28,884 nucleotides of DNA. Origin: an uncultured Woeseia sp. GTDB lineage: Bacteria; Pseudomonadota; Gammaproteobacteria; Steroidobacterales; Woeseiaceae. Below, piece by piece: positions 1 through 7,566 of this stretch. The DNA is taken from positions 1 to 28,884 of the forward strand of contig CALALV010000006.1 in NCBI GenBank assembly GCA_937925605.1. The letters are read 5' to 3'. The notes beneath the pieces were generated by a model that had not been told where the DNA came from, searched no databases, and saw only the letters and a list, made by a program, of their open reading frames with translations. Position 1 is the stretch's first letter; every line of letters starts with the position of its first letter. A program made the translations under genes and the position numbers.

Positions 1-266
1 CGCCAACGGTGCAGGAAGATCGCCGAGCCCCGGCCGGGTTGCGCCCGGGGCCAGCTCCAGTCCGTCAGCCGGGCCAGGCCCTCGTCGCTCGATTCGACAT
101 AAAACTCGGTGCGGTTGCAGGTCGACAGCACCAGCGCCTCGGCGATGCCGTCCATGGACGCGAGCGTCTGCAGCGCCCGTGTCGCCTCGTCATTGGCGAA
201 CACCACCTGCTCACGAATTTCCACGGGGGCCGTGTTATGGTTCAGGCCGAGAATTCTCAGGGGCAT
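1..266 (-). CDS. hemA: Glutamyl-tRNA reductase, N-terminal part (cut by window edge)
   Basis: Read on the minus strand from an ATG at 266, the frame stays open to base 1 and gives an 88-codon N-terminus. It begins MPLRILGLNHNTAPVEIRE and contains STCNRTEFY at about residues 50-58. Both are hallmarks of glutamyl-tRNA reductase: the GxNHxTAPVxxRE opening, and the catalytic cysteine in STCNRTE. The enzyme reduces glutamyl-tRNA to glutamate-1-semialdehyde using NADPH, the first committed step of C5-pathway haem synthesis in the cytoplasm. The remaining three quarters of the gene lie outside the window. It is divergent from the TPR gene, as in Pseudomonas-type hemA/lolB loci. The 142-bp divergent gap holds an AT-rich TATGATA stretch near 302-308 that may serve either promoter, but no clear -35 box was found. 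Confidence 0.93.
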   Translation of the reverse strand, partial: MPLRILGLNHNTAPVEIREQVVFANDEATRALQTLASMDGIAEALVLSTCNRTEFYVESSDEGLARLTDWSWPRAQPGRGSAIFLHRW

Positions 267-408
267 TGCAAATGGCAGGCGGTCGGGGTGAAAACTCCGC
301 GTATGATAAGCGAACTGATTCCGCAGTTCCTTGTCTGTGTCCTGCACGCGCCGCAGATCGCGGCACGCACCCGCCGGCGCAGGCCGGCCACGCCTGCACG
401 GATCCGGA

Positions 409-2106
409 ATGACCGCCACGCCCCGCCGCTCGATCCTGCCGACTCCTCGCACCGCCCGCCGCCTGCTCCTGGCGGCGCTGATGCTCATTAGTACCGCGAT
501 CCCGCTCGCGCAGGCCGACAGCGAGCGGGCCGGCGAGCACCTGCGCGCTGCCGAGCTCGCGCTCGAGCAGCACGAATACCGCAAGGCCGCGGTCGAGTTC
601 CGGCGCGCCGCGAAGCTGTCGGGCAAACCCGGGATCGCCCGGCAGGCGACCCGGATCGCCTACACCTACGGTTTCAACGACGAGGCGCTCGAGTCTGCGC
701 GGCGCTGGGTCGAGCTGGACCCCGGCAGCGACGAGGCGCTCCTGTACCTGGCCCAGGTGCAGCTGCGCCTCGGCGAAATCAGCAAGGCGCGGCGCAGTTT
801 CACTGCGCTGCTGGAGCGCGGCACGCAGCCGGTGGAGGCGCGCCTGCTCGACCTGCTCCCGATCCTGGCGCAGGAAGATGCGAAGAACGGCTACCGGGTC
901 ATGAGCCAGCTGGCGCGGCGCTACCGCAAGACGGCGGAAGCAAACTACGCGGTCGGCGTGATGGCGCTGTCGGCCGGCGACCACGCGGAGGCCATCGAGC
1001 GCGCGGAGCGCGCGATCGAGATCGACGGCGACTGGATCCAGCCCAAGCTCCTGTACTCCCGGGCCTTGCTGCTGGCCGGGCGCGAGGACGAGGCGATCGA
1101 CTACGCGGCCCGCATCGTCGGCGACGATCTCGACCCGGACCCGGAGGCGCGCCTCGAGCTCGCCGTGCTCTACATGTCCGTCGGTCGCGACGACGATGCC
1201 CTGAGCCAGGTCAACCAGGTATTGCTGGAGCAGCCCTCGCGCAGCGATGCACTACGGCTCATGGCGATCATCAATTTCCGGCTCGAGCGCCTCGACGCCG
1301 CACAGGCGGATTTCGAGGACCTGCTCGGCAGCGGGCAGTACACGATGGACGCGCTGTATTACCTCGCGCGTCTCGCCGACCTGCGCGGCGACACGTCGCG
1401 TGCGCTCGGCCTGTACATGCAGGTGACGAGCGGGCAGCACGTGGTGCCCTCGCAGCGGCGGGCGAGCGTCATCATCGCCCGCGACGCCGGGCTGGACGAG
1501 GCGCTGGACCACCTGCAGAGCTTCGGCGAGCGGCACCCGGCGCACGCCATCGACATGATTCTCGCGCAGGCCCAGCTGCTCGCGTCGCGGCGCGAGTACG
1601 AGCGCTCGCTCGAGATCTACGACCGCGTGGCAGGCTACCGCCCGGAGGAAGAGCGCGTCATTCTCGGCCGCAGCGAGGTGCTGCTAGGCCTCGGGCGCAC
1701 GGACGAGGCCATCAGGGAGTACCGGCGGGCGGTCAGGCTGCGGCCGGACAGCGCGCTGGCGCTGAATGCGCTGGGTTACACCCTGACCTACCACGGCGAC
1801 GACTACCGGGAAGCGGCCCGCCTGATCGAAAAGGCGCTCGAGCTCGAGCCGGGCAATGCGGCCATCATCGACAGCTACGGCTGGGTGCTGTACCGGCTCG
1901 GCCGCCACGAGCAGGCGCTGACCGAGCTGGAGCGCGCCTGGGCGATGCTCCGCGACCCGGAAATAGCGCTGCACCTGGTCGAGGTGCTGGCGGTACTGGG
2001 CCGCTGCGACGAGTCGGCCGAGATGCTCGACGAGGCGATCGCCCTCGACCCGGAACACCCGCTGCTCGGCGACGTGCGTGACTGGCCCGCGAACTGCAGC
2101 GACTAG
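409..2106 (+). CDS. Exported tetratricopeptide-repeat protein of the hemA-lolB locus
   Basis: A 565-aa TPR protein. I chose the ATG at 409 because it is followed by a basic N-terminus and a hydrophobic stretch ending in an AQA-type signal-peptidase site at about residue 37. An upstream in-frame start at 331 would only add a low-complexity leader. The rest is a string of helix pairs with TPR spacing, clearest near the C-terminus (for example GRTDEAIREYRRAVRLRPDS, then ALNALGYTL, then GRHEQALTELERAW). A TPR protein sits at exactly this place between hemA and lolB in Pseudomonas. It probably acts as a periplasmic or outer-membrane-associated scaffold, but no specific partner is known to me. Its 3' end overlaps lolB by 29 bases, which implies cotranscription and perhaps coupled translation. 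Confidence 0.9.
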   Translation: MTATPRRSILPTPRTARRLLLAALMLISTAIPLAQADSERAGEHLRAAELALEQHEYRKAAVEFRRAAKLSGKPGIARQATRIAYTYGFNDEALESARRWVELDPGSDEALLYLAQVQLRLGEISKARRSFTALLERGTQPVEARLLDLLPILAQEDAKNGYRVMSQLARRYRKTAEANYAVGVMALSAGDHAEAIERAERAIEIDGDWIQPKLLYSRALLLAGREDEAIDYAARIVGDDLDPDPEARLELAVLYMSVGRDDDALSQVNQVLLEQPSRSDALRLMAIINFRLERLDAAQADFEDLLGSGQYTMDALYYLARLADLRGDTSRALGLYMQVTSGQHVVPSQRRASVIIARDAGLDEALDHLQSFGERHPAHAIDMILAQAQLLASRREYERSLEIYDRVAGYRPEEERVILGRSEVLLGLGRTDEAIREYRRAVRLRPDSALALNALGYTLTYHGDDYREAARLIEKALELEPGNAAIIDSYGWVLYRLGRHEQALTELERAWAMLRDPEIALHLVEVLAVLGRCDESAEMLDEAIALDPEHPLLGDVRDWPANCSD

Positions 2107-2695
2107 GCCGGCGCTGGCCGCGCTCGGCTGCCTCGCGCTGCTCGCGGGCTGCAGCACGCTGCCGCGCAGCACGGACCTGCCGACGCTCGACGACTGGCCC
2201 CAGCGGGTCGCGGTGCTCGGGGCGCTCGACGACTACGGGTTCAGCGCGCGCATCGCCGTGCGCGACGGTGACGAGGGATTCAACGGCAGCCTGCGCTGGG
2301 AGCAGCGTCGCGACTACTTCGACGTGCGCGTGTCCGGGCCGCTCGGCGCCGGCACCGTGCTGATCGCCGGCGACCCGGGCGCGCTCGAGGTCACCGACGA
2401 CGCCGGCGAGGTGACGGCGCTGGACGACCCGGAGCGCGACCTGCGCGAACGCTACGGCTGGCGCATCCCTGTCGGCAGCCTGCGCTACTGGGCGCTCGGC
2501 ATCCCGGACCCGACGTCGCCGGCGGAGACCGTCGTCGACGAGGGCGGCCGGCTCGAGCGCCTCGCGCAGGGCGGCTGGGACGTCAGCATCGGGCAATATC
2601 GCGAGGCCGGCGGCCGCCAGATGCCGCGCAAGCTGACCGCGACGCAGGGCGAGAGCCGCGTGCGCCTCGTCATCGACCGCTGGACCTTCTACTGA
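2078..2695 (+). CDS. lolB: Outer-membrane lipoprotein insertion protein LolB
   Basis: A 205-aa lipoprotein. From the GTG at 2078 the N-terminus has a hydrophobic segment ending in a lipobox, LLAGC, with the lipidated cysteine at residue 25. The mature part contains the LolB pattern: an early FSARIAVRDGDEGFNGSLRW strand region, later WALGIPDP, and a C-terminal RLVIDRWTFY strand. LolB receives lipoproteins from periplasmic LolA and inserts them into the inner leaflet of the outer membrane. The start lies inside the end of the TPR gene, and no ATG of the same frame competes. The neighbouring hemA and prs support the assignment. In Pseudomonas, ispE follows directly; here only about 120 bases separate lolB from tRNA-Gln. 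Confidence 0.92.
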   Translation: MTGPRTAATRPALAALGCLALLAGCSTLPRSTDLPTLDDWPQRVAVLGALDDYGFSARIAVRDGDEGFNGSLRWEQRRDYFDVRVSGPLGAGTVLIAGDPGALEVTDDAGEVTALDDPERDLRERYGWRIPVGSLRYWALGIPDPTSPAETVVDEGGRLERLAQGGWDVSIGQYREAGGRQMPRKLTATQGESRVRLVIDRWTFY

Positions 2696-2726
2696 CGCGC
2701 AGTCCGCGGCCGCGCGGGCCGCTTCG

Positions 2727-2755
2727 TTGACACCCCGCAGCCCGCAGCCCACAAT
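2727..2755 (+). promoter_or_regulatory. Sigma70-type promoter for tRNA-Gln (and probably prs)
   Basis: A perfect -35 hexamer TTGACA (2727-2732) is followed after 17 bases by CACAAT (2750-2755), which matches four of six -10 positions. The predicted start near 2762 gives a 5' leader of about 53 bases before the tRNA. No other promoter-like pair lies between the tRNA and prs, so prs is probably read from here too. Confidence 0.7.
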
Positions 2756-2814
2756 TGCGCGCGAAGCATCGCCGAATGCTGCGCTCGATCCGGGAGAGTG
2801 CCGGTCATGACCAC

Positions 2815-2889
2815 TGGGGTGTAGCCAAGTGGTAAGGCAACGGGTTTTGATCCCGTCATGCGCAGGTTCGAATCCTGCCACCCCAGCCA
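2815..2889 (+). tRNA. tRNA-Gln (anticodon TTG)
   Basis: A 75-nt cloverleaf. Acceptor arms TGGGGTG and CACCCCA pair fully; the anticodon stem ACGGG/CCCGT encloses TTTTGAT with TTG at 2847-2849. The T-loop is standard (GTTCGAATC), and CCA is encoded at 2887-2889. A tRNA-Gln immediately upstream of prs is the conserved pseudomonad/gammaproteobacterial arrangement. The 3' end lies 64 bases before the prs start. Confidence 0.97.
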
Positions 2890-2953
2890 ACTCCCGTGCG
2901 CGCCAATGTACGCAAACAATGAGCCGAACCAGGTAACGAGAGGGGCGAGTACC

Positions 2954-3907
2954 TTGGATCCGACGACGATGGCGATCTTCTCGGGGAACGCACACCCCGC
3001 GCTGGCCAACGACATCGCCCGGGTCCTGCACGTACCGCTGGCAAAGGCCTACGTCGGCCGCTTCTCGGACGGCGAAATTTCCGTCGAGATCCTCGAAAAC
3101 ATCCGCGGCCGCGAGACCTTCATCATCCAGCCGACCTGCCCGCCGGCCTCCGAGAACCTGATGGAACTGCTCGTGATGGTCGACGCCTGCCGGCGCGCGT
3201 CGGCCTCGCGCATCACGGCCGTGATCCCGTATTTCGGTTATTCGCGCCAGGACCGCCGGCCGCGTGCCTCGCGCGTGCCGATCACGGCCAAGCTGGTCGC
3301 CAAGCTCATCGGCGTCGCCGGCGTCGATCGCGTGCTGACGGTCGACCTGCATGCCGACCAGATACAGGGCTTCTTCGACATCGCGGTCGACAACGTGTAT
3401 GCCTCACCGGTGCTGCTCGGCGACGTCTGGAAGCAGAAATACGACAACATGGTCGTGGTATCGCCGGACGTCGGTGGCGTCGTGCGTGCCCGGGCGCTGG
3501 CGAAGCGCCTTGATGACGCCGACCTCGTGATCATCGACAAGCGTCGCTCGAAGGCAAACCAGTCCGAGGTAATGAACATCATCGGCGAGGTCAGGAACAA
3601 GGTCTGCGTGCTGATCGACGACATGATCGACACGGCCGGCACGCTGTGCAACGCCGGCAGCGCGCTGAAGTCCCACGGCGCGCGCCGCGTCGTCGCCTAC
3701 ATCACGCACCCGATACTGTCGGGGCCGGCCGTCTCCCGCATCAGCAACTCCGAGATCGACGAGATCGTCGTGACCGACACGATCCCGCTGAACGAGGAAG
3801 CGCAGGCCTGCAGCAAGATTCGCCAGCTGTCGACGGCCGAACTGCTCGCCGAGACGATGCGGCGCATCTCCGACGAGGAGTCGGTCAGCTCTCTCTACGT
3901 CGACTGA
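2954..3907 (+). CDS. prs: Ribose-phosphate pyrophosphokinase (PRPP synthetase)
   Basis: A 317-aa enzyme that makes phosphoribosyl pyrophosphate from ribose-5-phosphate and ATP for purine, pyrimidine, histidine, tryptophan and NAD synthesis. Visible motifs from the chosen start are RFSDGE (about residues 36-41), the ATP-binding loop YSRQDRRPRASRVPITAKL (96-114), and the PRPP-binding loop DDMIDTAGT (222-230). Start choice: the TTG at 2954 has a purine-rich site (GAGAGGGG) about eight bases upstream and gives a length close to the 315 aa of E. coli Prs. An ATG at 2969 is possible but sits far from that site, and starts further upstream would run into the tRNA. The gene follows tRNA-Gln and precedes rplY. 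Confidence 0.95.
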   Translation: MDPTTMAIFSGNAHPALANDIARVLHVPLAKAYVGRFSDGEISVEILENIRGRETFIIQPTCPPASENLMELLVMVDACRRASASRITAVIPYFGYSRQDRRPRASRVPITAKLVAKLIGVAGVDRVLTVDLHADQIQGFFDIAVDNVYASPVLLGDVWKQKYDNMVVVSPDVGGVVRARALAKRLDDADLVIIDKRRSKANQSEVMNIIGEVRNKVCVLIDDMIDTAGTLCNAGSALKSHGARRVVAYITHPILSGPAVSRISNSEIDEIVVTDTIPLNEEAQACSKIRQLSTAELLAETMRRISDEESVSSLYVD

Positions 3908-3910
3908 GTC

Positions 3911-3933
3911 CCCGGCCGCCGGCGGCGGCCGGG
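3911..3933 (+). terminator. GC-rich hairpin after prs, weak terminator candidate
   Basis: Ten-bp perfect arms (3911-3920 and 3924-3933) with a three-base loop lie directly behind the prs stop codon. A second GC-rich stretch follows and then TTTCTT at about 3960-3965. No uninterrupted T-run follows the first hairpin, so efficient intrinsic termination is doubtful. It may attenuate or simply stabilise the prs transcript. Confidence 0.35.
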
Positions 3934-3963
3934 CGCTGCCGGGCTGCCGCCGGCCGGCGTTTC

Positions 3964-3992
3964 TTGTGCGGTCCGCTGCCTTTCGCTATGAT
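3964..3992 (+). promoter_or_regulatory. Putative promoter of rplY
   Basis: TTGTGC (3964-3969), a 17-base spacer, then TATGAT (3987-3992). The -10 matches five of six consensus positions; the -35 keeps only TTG. It lies about 60 bases before the rplY ATG, in the only AT-richer stretch between prs and rplY. Confidence 0.5.
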
Positions 3993-4059
3993 CCGCCTCC
4001 CTGTCCGGGCTGGTCGCGGCCCGGAACCGTTGAAAATCAATAGTTTACTGGAGAATCCC

Positions 4060-4743
4060 ATGAGTCAGGATTTCGACCTGATCGCGGAATACCGTGACGA
4101 CCAGGGCAAAGGTGCGAGCCGCCGCCTGCGTCGTGACGGCAAGGTCCCCGCGATCATCTACGGCGGCGGTCGTCCCCCGCGCCCGCTCGCGTTCGACCAC
4201 AACAAGCTGCTGCACGAGATGGAGAGCGAGTCTTTCTACTCGAGCGTGCTGAACGTCAAGGTAGGCGACAAGAGCCAGGCCGCGATCGTCAAGGACATCC
4301 AGCGTCACCCGGCCAGGCGCCAGGTGCTGCACATCGACCTGCAGCGGATCGTCGAGGACGAGGAAATCCGCATGAACGTCCCGCTGCACTTCGTCGGCGA
4401 GGAGACGGCGCCAGGCGTCAAGGCCGGCGGCACGGTGTCGAAGCTGATGACCGAGGTCGAGGTGACCTGTCTGCCGAGATACCTGCCGGAGTACTTCGAG
4501 ATCGACATCAGCGAGCTGCCGCTCGACGAGATGCTGCACCTGTCCGACATCAAGGTGCCGGAGGGTGTCGAGATCGTCGAACTGACGCACGGCGAGGGCC
4601 ACGACCAGCCGATCGTCACGATCCACGTGATCAAGGCCGCGCCGGTCGAGGACGAGGCCGCCGAGGAGGAGGAATCCGCCGAGGTGCCGACCGTTGCCGA
4701 GGACGAGGCCGGCGACGAGGGCGACGAGAAAAAGGACGACTGA
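4060..4743 (+). CDS. rplY: 50S ribosomal protein L25, long (Ctc/TL5) form
   Basis: A 227-aa protein with the L25 5S-rRNA-binding domain at about residues 5-95 (GKGASRRLRRDGKVPAIIYGGG near 18-39) and the beta-rich Ctc/TL5 C-terminal domain (EVTCLPRYLPEYFEIDISEL). It ends in an acidic tail rich in Glu and Asp from about residue 195. E. coli has only the short form (94 aa); the two-domain form is usual in Pseudomonas and many other bacteria. The ATG at 4060 has GGAG seven bases upstream, and the open frame further 5' overlaps prs and is not coding. Its place between prs and pth is the conserved one. It stabilises the 5S rRNA-protein complex of the large subunit. Confidence 0.96.
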   Translation: MSQDFDLIAEYRDDQGKGASRRLRRDGKVPAIIYGGGRPPRPLAFDHNKLLHEMESESFYSSVLNVKVGDKSQAAIVKDIQRHPARRQVLHIDLQRIVEDEEIRMNVPLHFVGEETAPGVKAGGTVSKLMTEVEVTCLPRYLPEYFEIDISELPLDEMLHLSDIKVPEGVEIVELTHGEGHDQPIVTIHVIKAAPVEDEAAEEEESAEVPTVAEDEAGDEGDEKKDD

Positions 4744-4767
4744 TCCGGCCGTCCGTCCCTGGCGAAG

Positions 4768-4795
4768 AAGGCCGCCTGCGTGCGGCCTTTTTCTT
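4768..4795 (+). terminator. Rho-independent terminator after rplY
   Basis: Arms AAGGCCGC (4768-4775) and GCGGCCTT (4782-4789) with a six-base loop, followed by a T-rich run TTTTTCTT from 4788. It lies 25 bases past the rplY stop. Because pth begins only 50 bases later, pth and ychF need either read-through or a promoter embedded here. Confidence 0.85.
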
Positions 4796-4844
4796 GGGCG
4801 CAGCGCGCCAGCGACATGGGCGCGGACCTCGAGGACCCTGAAAC

Positions 4845-5432
4845 ATGAGCCAGCACGTCACGCTGATCGCCGGACTCGGCAATCCGGAAGCCCGCTACGA
4901 GCGCACGCTGCACAACGCGGGCTTCTGGTTCGTCGACGCGCTCGCGCGTGAAAAGAACGAGTTCTTCCGCGCCGAGAAGCGCTTCGACGCCGAGACGGCC
5001 CGGGTCACGATCGCCGGGAGCGACGTCTGGCTGATCAAGCCGCAGAGTTACATGAACCTGAGCGGCGGCCCGATTCGCGGCATGCTCGACTACTACAAGC
5101 TCGAGGTGCAGCAACTGCTGGTCGCGCACGACGAGATCGACCTGCCGCCCGGCACGGTGCGGCTCAAGAAGGGTGGCGGGCACGGCGGCCACAACGGGCT
5201 GCGCGACATCATCCGCCACTGCGGGGCCGATTTCATGCGGCTGCGGCTCGGCGTCGGCCACCCGGGCCACAAGGACCAGGTGACGGACTACGTGCTGAAG
5301 CGAGGCAGCGCGGACACGGAGCGCGCGATCGAGGACAACATTCGCGACGCGCTCGGCGCAATGCCGACGCTGGTCGAGTCGGGGCTGAACGCCGCCATGA
5401 AACAACTGCACACTTCCAGGAAGGGCGACTAG
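4845..5432 (+). CDS. pth: Peptidyl-tRNA hydrolase
   Basis: A 195-aa enzyme that cleaves the ester bond of peptidyl-tRNAs released prematurely from ribosomes. The family signature is complete: GLGNPEARYERTLHNAGF at residues 10-27, with Asn13 and the catalytic His23; HDEIDLPPG with Asp96; and GGGHGGHNGLRD with Asn117. The length matches E. coli Pth (194 aa). The ATG at 4845 is preceded by GAGGA at 4831-4835. One base separates its stop codon from the ychF start, a spacing that implies translational coupling and is the usual pth-ychF pairing of gammaproteobacteria. Confidence 0.97.
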   Translation: MSQHVTLIAGLGNPEARYERTLHNAGFWFVDALAREKNEFFRAEKRFDAETARVTIAGSDVWLIKPQSYMNLSGGPIRGMLDYYKLEVQQLLVAHDEIDLPPGTVRLKKGGGHGGHNGLRDIIRHCGADFMRLRLGVGHPGHKDQVTDYVLKRGSADTERAIEDNIRDALGAMPTLVESGLNAAMKQLHTSRKGD

Positions 5433-5433
5433 C

Positions 5434-6525
5434 ATGGCAATCAAATGCGGCATCGTCGGCCTGCCGAACGTCGGCAAGTCGACGCTGTTCAACGCGCTTA
5501 CGGCCGCCGAGATAGCGGCCGAGAACTATCCCTTCTGCACGATCGAGCCGAACGTCGGCGTCGTGCCGGTGCCGGACCCGCGCCTGCAGGTACTCGCGGA
5601 CATCGTCGAGCCAGCGAAGATCCTGCCGACGACTATGGAATTCGTCGATATCGCCGGCCTCGTGGCCGGGGCCTCGAAAGGCGAGGGGCTCGGCAACCAG
5701 TTCCTCGCCAATATCCGCGAGACCAACGCCATCGCGCACGTCGTGCGCTGTTTCGAGAACGACGACGTCACGCACGTCGCCGGCAGGATCGACCCGCTCG
5801 GAGACATCGAGACGATCAATACGGAACTCGCACTCGCGGACCTGGAGTCGGTCGAGCGCCAGCTCCTGAAGGCCGAGAAGAACGCCAAGACCAACGAAAA
5901 GAAGGCCATCGCCTACCGCGACCTGCTGAAAAAGGTGAAGGCGCACCTGGACGAAGGCTTGCCGGTACGGACGCTCGACCTGGACGAGAACGAGCGCGCG
6001 GGGCTCAAGGAGCTGCACCTGATCACGGCGAAGCCGGTCATGTACATCGCGAACGTGGACGAGTCCGGCTTCGCGAGCAACCCGCATCTCGACGCGGTGC
6101 AGGAGCTCGCAGCGAACGAGGGCTCCCAGGTGGTCGCGATCTGCGCGGCGATCGAGGCCGAGATCGCGCAGCTCGACGATGCGGACAAGGCCGAGTTCCT
6201 GGCCGACCTCGGCCTCGCGGAGCCGGGCCTCGACCGCGTGATCCGCTCGGGCTACGCGCTGCTCGGCCTGCAGACCTTTTTCACGGCCGGGCCCAAGGAG
6301 GTCCGCGCGTGGACGACGAAGATCGGCGCGACCGCGCCGCAGGCGGCCGGGGAGATTCACACGGATTTCGAGAAGGGCTTCATTCGCGCCGAGGTCATCG
6401 CCTACGACGACTTCGTCGCCGGCAACGGCGAGCAGGGCGCGAAAGAGGCCGGCAAGCTGCGCCTCGAGGGCAAGGACTACGTCGTCGCCGAAGGCGACGT
6501 CATGCACTTCCGCTTCAACGTCTGA
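5434..6525 (+). CDS. ychF: Obg-like redox-responsive ATPase YchF
   Basis: A 363-aa P-loop ATPase of the YchF/OLA1 subfamily. Walker A is GLPNVGKS (residues 9-16), the switch II/G3 region is DIAGLVAGASKGEGLGNQ, and the base-recognition motif is NVDE at about 207-210 instead of NKxD, which is the change that makes this subfamily prefer ATP over GTP. The C-terminal TGS domain ends in VVAEGDVMHFRFNV, the normal YchF terminus. It associates with ribosomes and, in E. coli, is linked to the oxidative-stress response and translation-initiation fidelity. Its TGA stop directly abuts the stop of the convergent minus-strand gene, so the two stops form the palindrome TGATCA. Confidence 0.97.
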   Translation: MAIKCGIVGLPNVGKSTLFNALTAAEIAAENYPFCTIEPNVGVVPVPDPRLQVLADIVEPAKILPTTMEFVDIAGLVAGASKGEGLGNQFLANIRETNAIAHVVRCFENDDVTHVAGRIDPLGDIETINTELALADLESVERQLLKAEKNAKTNEKKAIAYRDLLKKVKAHLDEGLPVRTLDLDENERAGLKELHLITAKPVMYIANVDESGFASNPHLDAVQELAANEGSQVVAICAAIEAEIAQLDDADKAEFLADLGLAEPGLDRVIRSGYALLGLQTFFTAGPKEVRAWTTKIGATAPQAAGEIHTDFEKGFIRAEVIAYDDFVAGNGEQGAKEAGKLRLEGKDYVVAEGDVMHFRFNV

Positions 6526-7140
6526 TCAGCTGCCGCTGCCGATCCGCGGCAGCGACAGGTGGAAGACGATGCCGGCGCCGCGCACGGCGAGCCCGACCAG
6601 GACACCCGCGACCAGCGCCGGCGTGCCGCCGATGCCGAGCCCGTCCGCGACGATGTAGGCGACCGACGCAGTGAAGGCCGCGGTCGCGTAGATCTCGCGG
6701 GTCAGCACCAGCGGGATCTCGTTGCAGATGATGTCGCGGATCATTCCGCCGACGACGGCGGTCATGACGCCCATCATGATCGCGACCAGCGCGCCGGTCC
6801 CGGCGTCGAGCGCGATGTCGGTGCCGAGCGTCGCGAACAGCGCGAGCCCGAGGGCGTCCATCCAGACCAGCAGCTGGCGGCGGAAGCCGGGCCGGTCGGC
6901 GAAGAAAAACACGCCGAGCGCGGCTATGAGCGCCATCGTCACGTAGCTCGAGTCCTCGATCCAGAACACCGGGCGGTCGAGGATCATGTCGCGCAGCGTG
7001 CCGCCGCCGATCGCCGGCATCAGCGCGAGCACCGAGAAGCCGAACAGGTCCATGTTGGCGCGCGAGGCGGCGAGCGCCCCGGAGATCGCGAAGACGGCCG
7101 TGCCGAGCATCTCGAGTAGGAACAGGGGGTCCAGGCTCAT
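6526..7140 (-). CDS. TRIC-type/UPF0126 membrane protein (YicG-like)
   Basis: A 204-aa integral membrane protein. It has the two homologous three-helix halves of the UPF0126/TRIC family, each with the glycine-rich signature: GGGTLRDMIL (first half) and GGMIRDIICNEIP (second half). A seventh hydrophobic segment lies at the C-terminus. Prokaryotic TRIC homologues form trimeric monovalent-cation channels; some UPF0126 members are proposed to move glycine. I chose the ATG at 7140 (MSLDPLFLLEML) because it starts just before helix 1, and an in-frame start at 7179 falls inside the predicted -10 box. The gene converges on ychF with no spacer. Confidence 0.88.
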   Translation of the reverse strand: MSLDPLFLLEMLGTAVFAISGALAASRANMDLFGFSVLALMPAIGGGTLRDMILDRPVFWIEDSSYVTMALIAALGVFFFADRPGFRRQLLVWMDALGLALFATLGTDIALDAGTGALVAIMMGVMTAVVGGMIRDIICNEIPLVLTREIYATAAFTASVAYIVADGLGIGGTPALVAGVLVGLAVRGAGIVFHLSLPRIGSGS

Positions 7141-7177
7141 GGGGCTCCGGGCGGCGAAAACGCCTGAAAAAACGGGC

Positions 7178-7183
7178 ATTATA
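7178..7183 (-). promoter_or_regulatory. Perfect -10 box upstream of the YicG-like gene
   Basis: On the minus strand this reads TATAAT, about 38 bases before the ATG at 7140. No recognisable -35 lies at 16-18 bases; the place it should occupy overlaps the -35 box of the divergent tRNA promoter, so the two transcription units may compete for polymerase. Confidence 0.45.
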
Positions 7184-7201
7184 CGGCCACGGCCGGGTCC
7201 C

Positions 7202-7230
7202 TTGACTTGGGCCGGGGTGCAACGGACAAT
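7202..7230 (+). promoter_or_regulatory. Sigma70-type promoter of tRNA-Met
   Basis: TTGACT (7202-7207), a 17-base spacer, then GACAAT (7225-7230). The -35 matches five of six positions and the -10 four of six. The predicted start near 7237 leaves a 35-base leader before the tRNA. The architecture closely resembles the tRNA-Gln promoter (TTGACA, 17, CACAAT). Confidence 0.7.
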
Positions 7231-7271
7231 TTGCGCCCCTCGCGGCCGCCCGGCCGCCAGACAGCGAATCC

Positions 7272-7348
7272 GGTGATGTAGCTCAGTTGGTCAGAGCGAC
7301 GGACTCATAACCCGTAGGTCGGTGGTTCAAATCCACCCATCACCACCA
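7272..7348 (+). tRNA. tRNA with CAT anticodon, probably elongator tRNA-Met
   Basis: A 77-nt cloverleaf. Acceptor arms GGTGATG/CATCACC, D-stem GCTC/GAGC, T-stem GGTGG/CCACC and encoded CCA (7346-7348) are all intact; the anticodon CAT is at 7306-7308. The G1-C72 pair argues against an initiator tRNA, whose first pair is normally unpaired. CAT could also be a lysidine-modified tRNA-Ile2. One oddity: position 31 (A7303) faces C7311 at position 39, an A.C mismatch closing the anticodon stem. The 3' half is the source of the repeat copies downstream. Confidence 0.93.
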
Positions 7349-7391
7349 GAACAAGAAGGGGCCCCTTTTCAGGGGCCCCTTTTTGCTCTGG
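7346..7391 (+). terminator. Long hairpin terminator that starts at the tRNA CCA end
   Basis: Core arms AAGGGGCCCC (7356-7365) and GGGGCCCCTT (7372-7381) with loop TTTTCA, followed by a five-T run (7380-7384). The pairing extends outward to CCAGAACAAG/TGCTCTGG with two imperfect positions, so the outer base of the stem is the tRNA CCA itself. Confidence 0.85.
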
Positions 7392-7520
7392 CGCTGACGC
7401 GTCGATTCTCACCGAAGGTCCTGTAGTGCTTTGGTGATCGCACTAAAGGTCAATCCGCACCGGGTGGGAGTGTGTATTTCGGCACGGTGGGCGGATTGGG
7501 TTCAAATCCACCCATCACCA

Positions 7521-7566
7521 CCAGAACAAGAAGGGGCCCCTTTTCAGGGGCCCCTTCTTGTTCTGG
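7521..7566 (+). repeat. Perfect 20-bp inverted repeat in unit 2 (hairpin)
   Basis: Arms 7521-7540 and 7547-7566 are exactly complementary over 20 bases, enclosing the loop TTTTCA. It is the unit-2 copy of the tRNA terminator, but changes in the right arm (TTCTTG instead of TTTTTG) remove the T-run and perfect the palindrome. It therefore looks selected, or gene-converted, for symmetry rather than for termination. Confidence 0.85.

Noticed and set aside
2696..2814. A frameshifted or degenerate ispE
   Set aside because: The gap is far too short to hold remnants of a gene of about 280 codons and is occupied by a promoter.
7433..7523. A possible second tRNA-like molecule in the 175-bp unit, starting GGTGATC and ending CCA
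   Set aside because: The ends can pair and the T-loop is copied, but the T-stem 5' strand does not pair, and there is no D-arm or anticodon arm.
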